A stretch of DNA of 44,584 nucleotides, from positions 1 through 44,584 of the forward strand of contig CAVJSS010000007.1 in the NCBI GenBank assembly GCA_963652335.1, read 5' to 3'. Source of the DNA: UBA4951 sp963652335. Lineage in GTDB: Bacteria; Bacillota_I; Bacilli_A; RFN20; CAG-826. Below are positions 41,850-44,584 of this stretch, piece after piece. Below the pieces are notes generated by a model. That model saw only the letters and a list, made by a program, of their open reading frames with translations. It made no database searches and was not told the DNA's origin. A program made the position numbers and the translations under genes. Within the stretch, counting starts at the first letter, position 1. Every line of letters begins with the position of its first letter.

Positions 41850-42440
41850 ATGGCTTTGATCAATTTCAAAAACGCCAAATTCGTAACCAGCGCATTGGAT
41901 CTGAAAACCCGGCCAAAGACCAACGAGGTCTATCCCGAAGTGGTCTTCGTCGGGAAATCCAACGTTGGCAAATCAAGTTTGATAAATACCTTGACCGGGC
42001 AAAAAATCGCCTTTTCATCGAAAAAAGCCGGAAAAACCCAGCTCCTTAATTATTTTTTGATCGACAATTCCTTCTATTTGGTGGATGCGCCGGGATGGGG
42101 CTATACGGAATATGGGAACAAGTTAAACGCTTCCTTTTCCGATATGATGGAGCCTTATTTCGAAAACAACCCCAACCTCAAAGCCGTCTTCCTTTTGATA
42201 GATGGGAGAAGGGGGATGTCGTCAGATGAGAAAGAAATGCTTTCTTATCTAAAGGAAATAGGGATGCAGACAATTTTAATCTATACCAAATCAGACACCT
42301 TGAAGCAACAAGACAAACATAGGATAAAGCTTGAGGCTGAAGCCACAAGCCTCCCTTATTGCCTTTCTTCAAACAAAGACAATCCTGAGGAAATAAGACG
42401 CTTGGTCGTCAATTCCATCAGGGGAAAGGAATCGAAATGA
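41850..42440 (+). CDS. engB: Ribosome biogenesis GTPase EngB/YsxC
   Basis: A 196-residue GTPase needed for 50S subunit assembly. G1 is GKSNVGKSS, G3 DAPGWG, G4 TKSD, and the family-typical KTQLLNYF follows G1. It starts one base after the lon stop, without its own strong ribosome site, so it is coupled to lon. Its stop overlaps the pepF ATG. Confidence 0.96.
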   Translation: MALINFKNAKFVTSALDLKTRPKTNEVYPEVVFVGKSNVGKSSLINTLTGQKIAFSSKKAGKTQLLNYFLIDNSFYLVDAPGWGYTEYGNKLNASFSDMMEPYFENNPNLKAVFLLIDGRRGMSSDEKEMLSYLKEIGMQTILIYTKSDTLKQQDKHRIKLEAEATSLPYCLSSNKDNPEEIRRLVVNSIRGKESK

Positions 42441-44209
42441 ATACCTCATGGGACCTGACCAACATCTACCAAAACGAAGAAGCTTTCCTAAGGGATCTTA
42501 AAATCCTGAAAGAAGAGATAATCCCTTCGCTTGCCAGCTATCAAAACAAATTGAAGGACGAAGGATCCTTAAAGGAATTCCTTTCTTTGGAAAGGAAAGA
42601 GGATCTCATCCTTTCCAAGTTATATACATATGCTTCGACTCTAAGCGATTTGGATAAGAAAAACACCCATTCCAACGAGCTTGAATCGAAAGTGGACTTA
42701 GCCGTTCAAGACCTAATCAGGGCCACGAGCTTCGAAGAACCGGAAATATTGTCAATCGGCAAGGAAAAGATCGGCGAATTCCTGAAAAAGAATCCGGATT
42801 ATGACGATTTCTCCTTCGCTTTCCGAAAATTGTTCGATGGACAACGCCACGTCTTGGGAATGAAAGAAGAAAAGCTTTTGTCCAACTATAGTCCGATCTT
42901 AAACGAAGCCGGGGAACTCTATTCCGTTTTGTCCGTCGCCGATTATTCCCCAAAGAAAATCACCCTCTCCAACGGAGATGAAGTCACCGTTTCCCAATCG
43001 AATTGGACCACCTTGATAAAGAACGCCCTTTCCAAAGAAGATAGGAAGGCCATCTTCGAGGCCCTTTATTCCTATTTCGACGCCCATAAGACCACTTATG
43101 CCGAAATCTATAATCTAGGCTTGCAATCCCAATTGGCCACGATGAGGGCCAGGAATTATTCTTCGATCCCGGAAACTCATCTAGATGGCAACAACGTCCC
43201 TCTAAGCGTCATGGAAACCTTATTCGACGTCGCTTCGAACAATTCTGAGCCGTTGAAGAAATATTACGAAATCCGCAGGAAATATCTTAAATTGGACAAG
43301 CATCGTTCCTATGACCGCTTCATCGAATTGGCCAAATCCGATGAAACATTCACCTATGAACAAGCAAGGGAGATGTTCTACGATTCGATCAAATCCTTCC
43401 CGAAAGATTATCAAGAGAAAGCCAAGGAAGTCACCAGAGAAGGATATGTCGACGTTTATCCAGCATCTGGGAAAAGGACCGGCGCCTATTCGACCGGCGG
43501 TTCTGGAGTCCATCCATATATCTTGCTGAATTTCAACGGAGAGCTAGACGACGTCTTCACCTTAGCCCACGAATCCGGCCACTCGGTCCATACCCTTTAT
43601 TCGATGGAAGCCCAGCCATTGATGAAGAGCAATTACACCATCTTCGTGGCCGAGATCGCCTCAACCTTCAACGAGCATAATCTATTGGACTACCTTTTAA
43701 AGAAAGGAAATCTTAGCAAATCATCCAAGATCGCCCTCCTCCAAAAGGCGATCGATGAGATCTGTTCCACTTTCTATAGGCAAGCCCTATTTGGCCAATA
43801 CGAATACGAAATCGCTAAGAAGGCCGAAAACGGTGAACCGATAAATCATGAAGTTCTATCGGATGAAATGGCCGAACTCTATATGAAATATTATGGGATC
43901 GACATCAAAGAGGAAATCTATAAGCCATTGGTTTGGGCTTATATCCCTCATTTGTTCTATACCCCATTCTACGTCTATCAATATGCGACCAGCTTCACCG
44001 CTTCGATGTTGCTTTATAAAAACGTCAAGGAAGGGAAGCCAAACGCCTTCGAAAACCACATCAATCTCCTTAAATCCGGCGGTTCCGAATATCCGATCGA
44101 CCAAGTCAAGAAAGCCGGGGTCGATCTGACCAAGAAAGAACCTTTCATGGCCGTCATCGAAAGAATGGCCTATTTGGTGGACGAATTGGAAAAGGCCTTA
44201 GAAGAATAA
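42437..44209 (+). CDS. pepF: Oligoendopeptidase F (M3 metallopeptidase)
   Basis: A 590-residue cytoplasmic zinc oligopeptidase of normal length. The M3 motif HESGH lies at about residue 379 in LAHESGHSVHTLY, with the downstream Glu in FVAEIASTFNEHNLL. It degrades short peptides of about 7-17 residues. It ends the lon-engB-pepF run and is followed by a strong terminator. Confidence 0.96.
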   Translation: MNTSWDLTNIYQNEEAFLRDLKILKEEIIPSLASYQNKLKDEGSLKEFLSLERKEDLILSKLYTYASTLSDLDKKNTHSNELESKVDLAVQDLIRATSFEEPEILSIGKEKIGEFLKKNPDYDDFSFAFRKLFDGQRHVLGMKEEKLLSNYSPILNEAGELYSVLSVADYSPKKITLSNGDEVTVSQSNWTTLIKNALSKEDRKAIFEALYSYFDAHKTTYAEIYNLGLQSQLATMRARNYSSIPETHLDGNNVPLSVMETLFDVASNNSEPLKKYYEIRRKYLKLDKHRSYDRFIELAKSDETFTYEQAREMFYDSIKSFPKDYQEKAKEVTREGYVDVYPASGKRTGAYSTGGSGVHPYILLNFNGELDDVFTLAHESGHSVHTLYSMEAQPLMKSNYTIFVAEIASTFNEHNLLDYLLKKGNLSKSSKIALLQKAIDEICSTFYRQALFGQYEYEIAKKAENGEPINHEVLSDEMAELYMKYYGIDIKEEIYKPLVWAYIPHLFYTPFYVYQYATSFTASMLLYKNVKEGKPNAFENHINLLKSGGSEYPIDQVKKAGVDLTKKEPFMAVIERMAYLVDELEKALEE

Positions 44210-44222
44210 AAAAAATCCCAAA

Positions 44223-44247
44223 AGCCCGAATCATCGGGCTTTTTTTA
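44223..44247 (+). terminator. Rho-independent terminator after pepF
   Basis: AGCCCGA (44223-44229) pairs with TCGGGCT (44234-44240) around ATCA, followed by T7. Confidence 0.92.
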
Positions 44248-44264
44248 TCTTTCGTCTACCTTTT

Positions 44265-44537
44265 ATGCGAAATTCCATGCAAAAGGTAAAGGGGCATCGA
44301 ACAAATCGGCTGAACGGCGTTTTGGCCAGCCGATACAAGGCCGCCCCTAGCGAGGAGGTCTTCGTCTCCGGCGATTTCGCCACGTACATCCAGCGCTTCA
44401 GCGATTCGATGGGCTGCTGCGGCGCCAAAAAGCTGAGAGGCATCCTGATCGGGAACCCAAACTCGTTCGATGCCTATCTCGACCCTCTGCGTCTTGGCAG
44501 CAACCAAGAAGGGCAGAACTCCGATATCTTGCACTAG
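44265..44537 (+). CDS. Short hypothetical protein
   Basis: An open frame of 90 residues (or 86 from an ATG at 44277) with GC-rich third codon positions, unlike a chance frame, and its own terminator 12 bases after the stop. It contains SEEVFVSGDFATYIQRF and a CC pair, and I recognise no family. A ribosome site is not obvious. It uses CTG and CGC more than the neighbouring genes, so it may be foreign. It could also be noncoding RNA. Confidence 0.45.
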   Translation: MRNSMQKVKGHRTNRLNGVLASRYKAAPSEEVFVSGDFATYIQRFSDSMGCCGAKKLRGILIGNPNSFDAYLDPLRLGSNQEGQNSDILH

Positions 44538-44549
44538 TCAAGAGAAAGT

Positions 44550-44571
44550 GGACAGCCCCCTGTCCTTTTTT
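44550..44571 (+). terminator. Rho-independent terminator near the window end
   Basis: GGACAG (44550-44555) pairs with CTGTCC (44560-44565) around CCCC, followed by T6. Confidence 0.85.
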
Positions 44572-44584
44572 CGCCTTGGCTGTC

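Noticed and set aside
1..44584. CRISPR array or insertion sequence
   Set aside because: No regularly spaced repeats, no transposase motifs and no terminal inverted repeats of an IS type were found on reading through.

Overview
The window reads as a chromosomal segment of a low- to mid-GC Bacillota (class Bacilli), most plausibly one of the uncultured gut lineages near the Mollicutes (RF39/RFN20/Izemoplasmatales-like). The placement is inferred from gene order and content: a trmH-pheS-pheT run behind a T-box, a very reduced division cluster (mraZ-rsmH-small membrane protein-ftsA-ftsZ without mur genes), ileS-lspA-rluD, rnhC/mutS2/uvrC, and tig-lon-engB-pepF. TGA is used as a stop codon, so this is not a Mycoplasma-type code. 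Genes are packed tightly, with many ATGA stop/start overlaps, and several genes appear to be transcribed leaderlessly from a -10 box 6-10 bases before the ATG.

Layout. 1-540: remnant of an AT-richer gene and a noncoding inverted repeat. 0.57-1.43 kb (minus): DUF523 protein with a lysine-rich tail. 1.49-6.96 kb: YgjP-type metallopeptidase, TrmH-type methyltransferase, T-box, pheS, pheT, yceD. 7.1-11.3 kb: division genes. 11.3-15.8 kb: T-box, ileS, lspA, rluD. 15.8-21.5 kb: rnhC (minus), mutS2, uvrC, HAD phosphatase. 21.56 kb: tRNA-Arg(UCU). 21.7-25.7 kb: accessory stretch with a large surface protein and a degenerate Fic protein. 26.0-28.6 kb: hypothetical protein, GNAT-like protein and DegV. 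29.1-36.7 kb: the surface-fibre operon. 37-44.2 kb: tiny lipoprotein, helical-repeat protein, tig, lon, engB, pepF. The last 330 bases hold a short possible gene.

The most interesting part is a putative SipW/TasA-type export and assembly system at 29.1-36.7 kb with an unlinked satellite gene at 22.1 kb. It encodes an ER-type (Ser-His-Asp) signal peptidase I resembling SipW, a small anchored protein, a 50-residue membrane protein with a Cys-rich end, and a stand-alone TasA/camelysin-like subunit. Four further proteins join the same SipW-type signal peptide (GSTYALFTSES or close) and TasA-like beta-sandwich to long C-terminal beta-helix (GLUG-like or pectate-lyase-like) domains. None has an LPXTG motif or a C-terminal membrane anchor, so they could be displayed by incorporation into a TasA-like fibre. 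Several features suggest variable expression. Both transcription units start with the same 29-base element, a T13-T14 tract between promoter-like hexamers 15 bases apart. The last substrate gene is put out of frame twice by one-base homopolymer differences, A9 instead of A8 (as in its paralogue) at codon 2 and G7 instead of G6 near its 3' end. Assembly error is the main alternative for the two frameshifts.

All function calls come from reading motifs and gene order by eye; no database search was possible.
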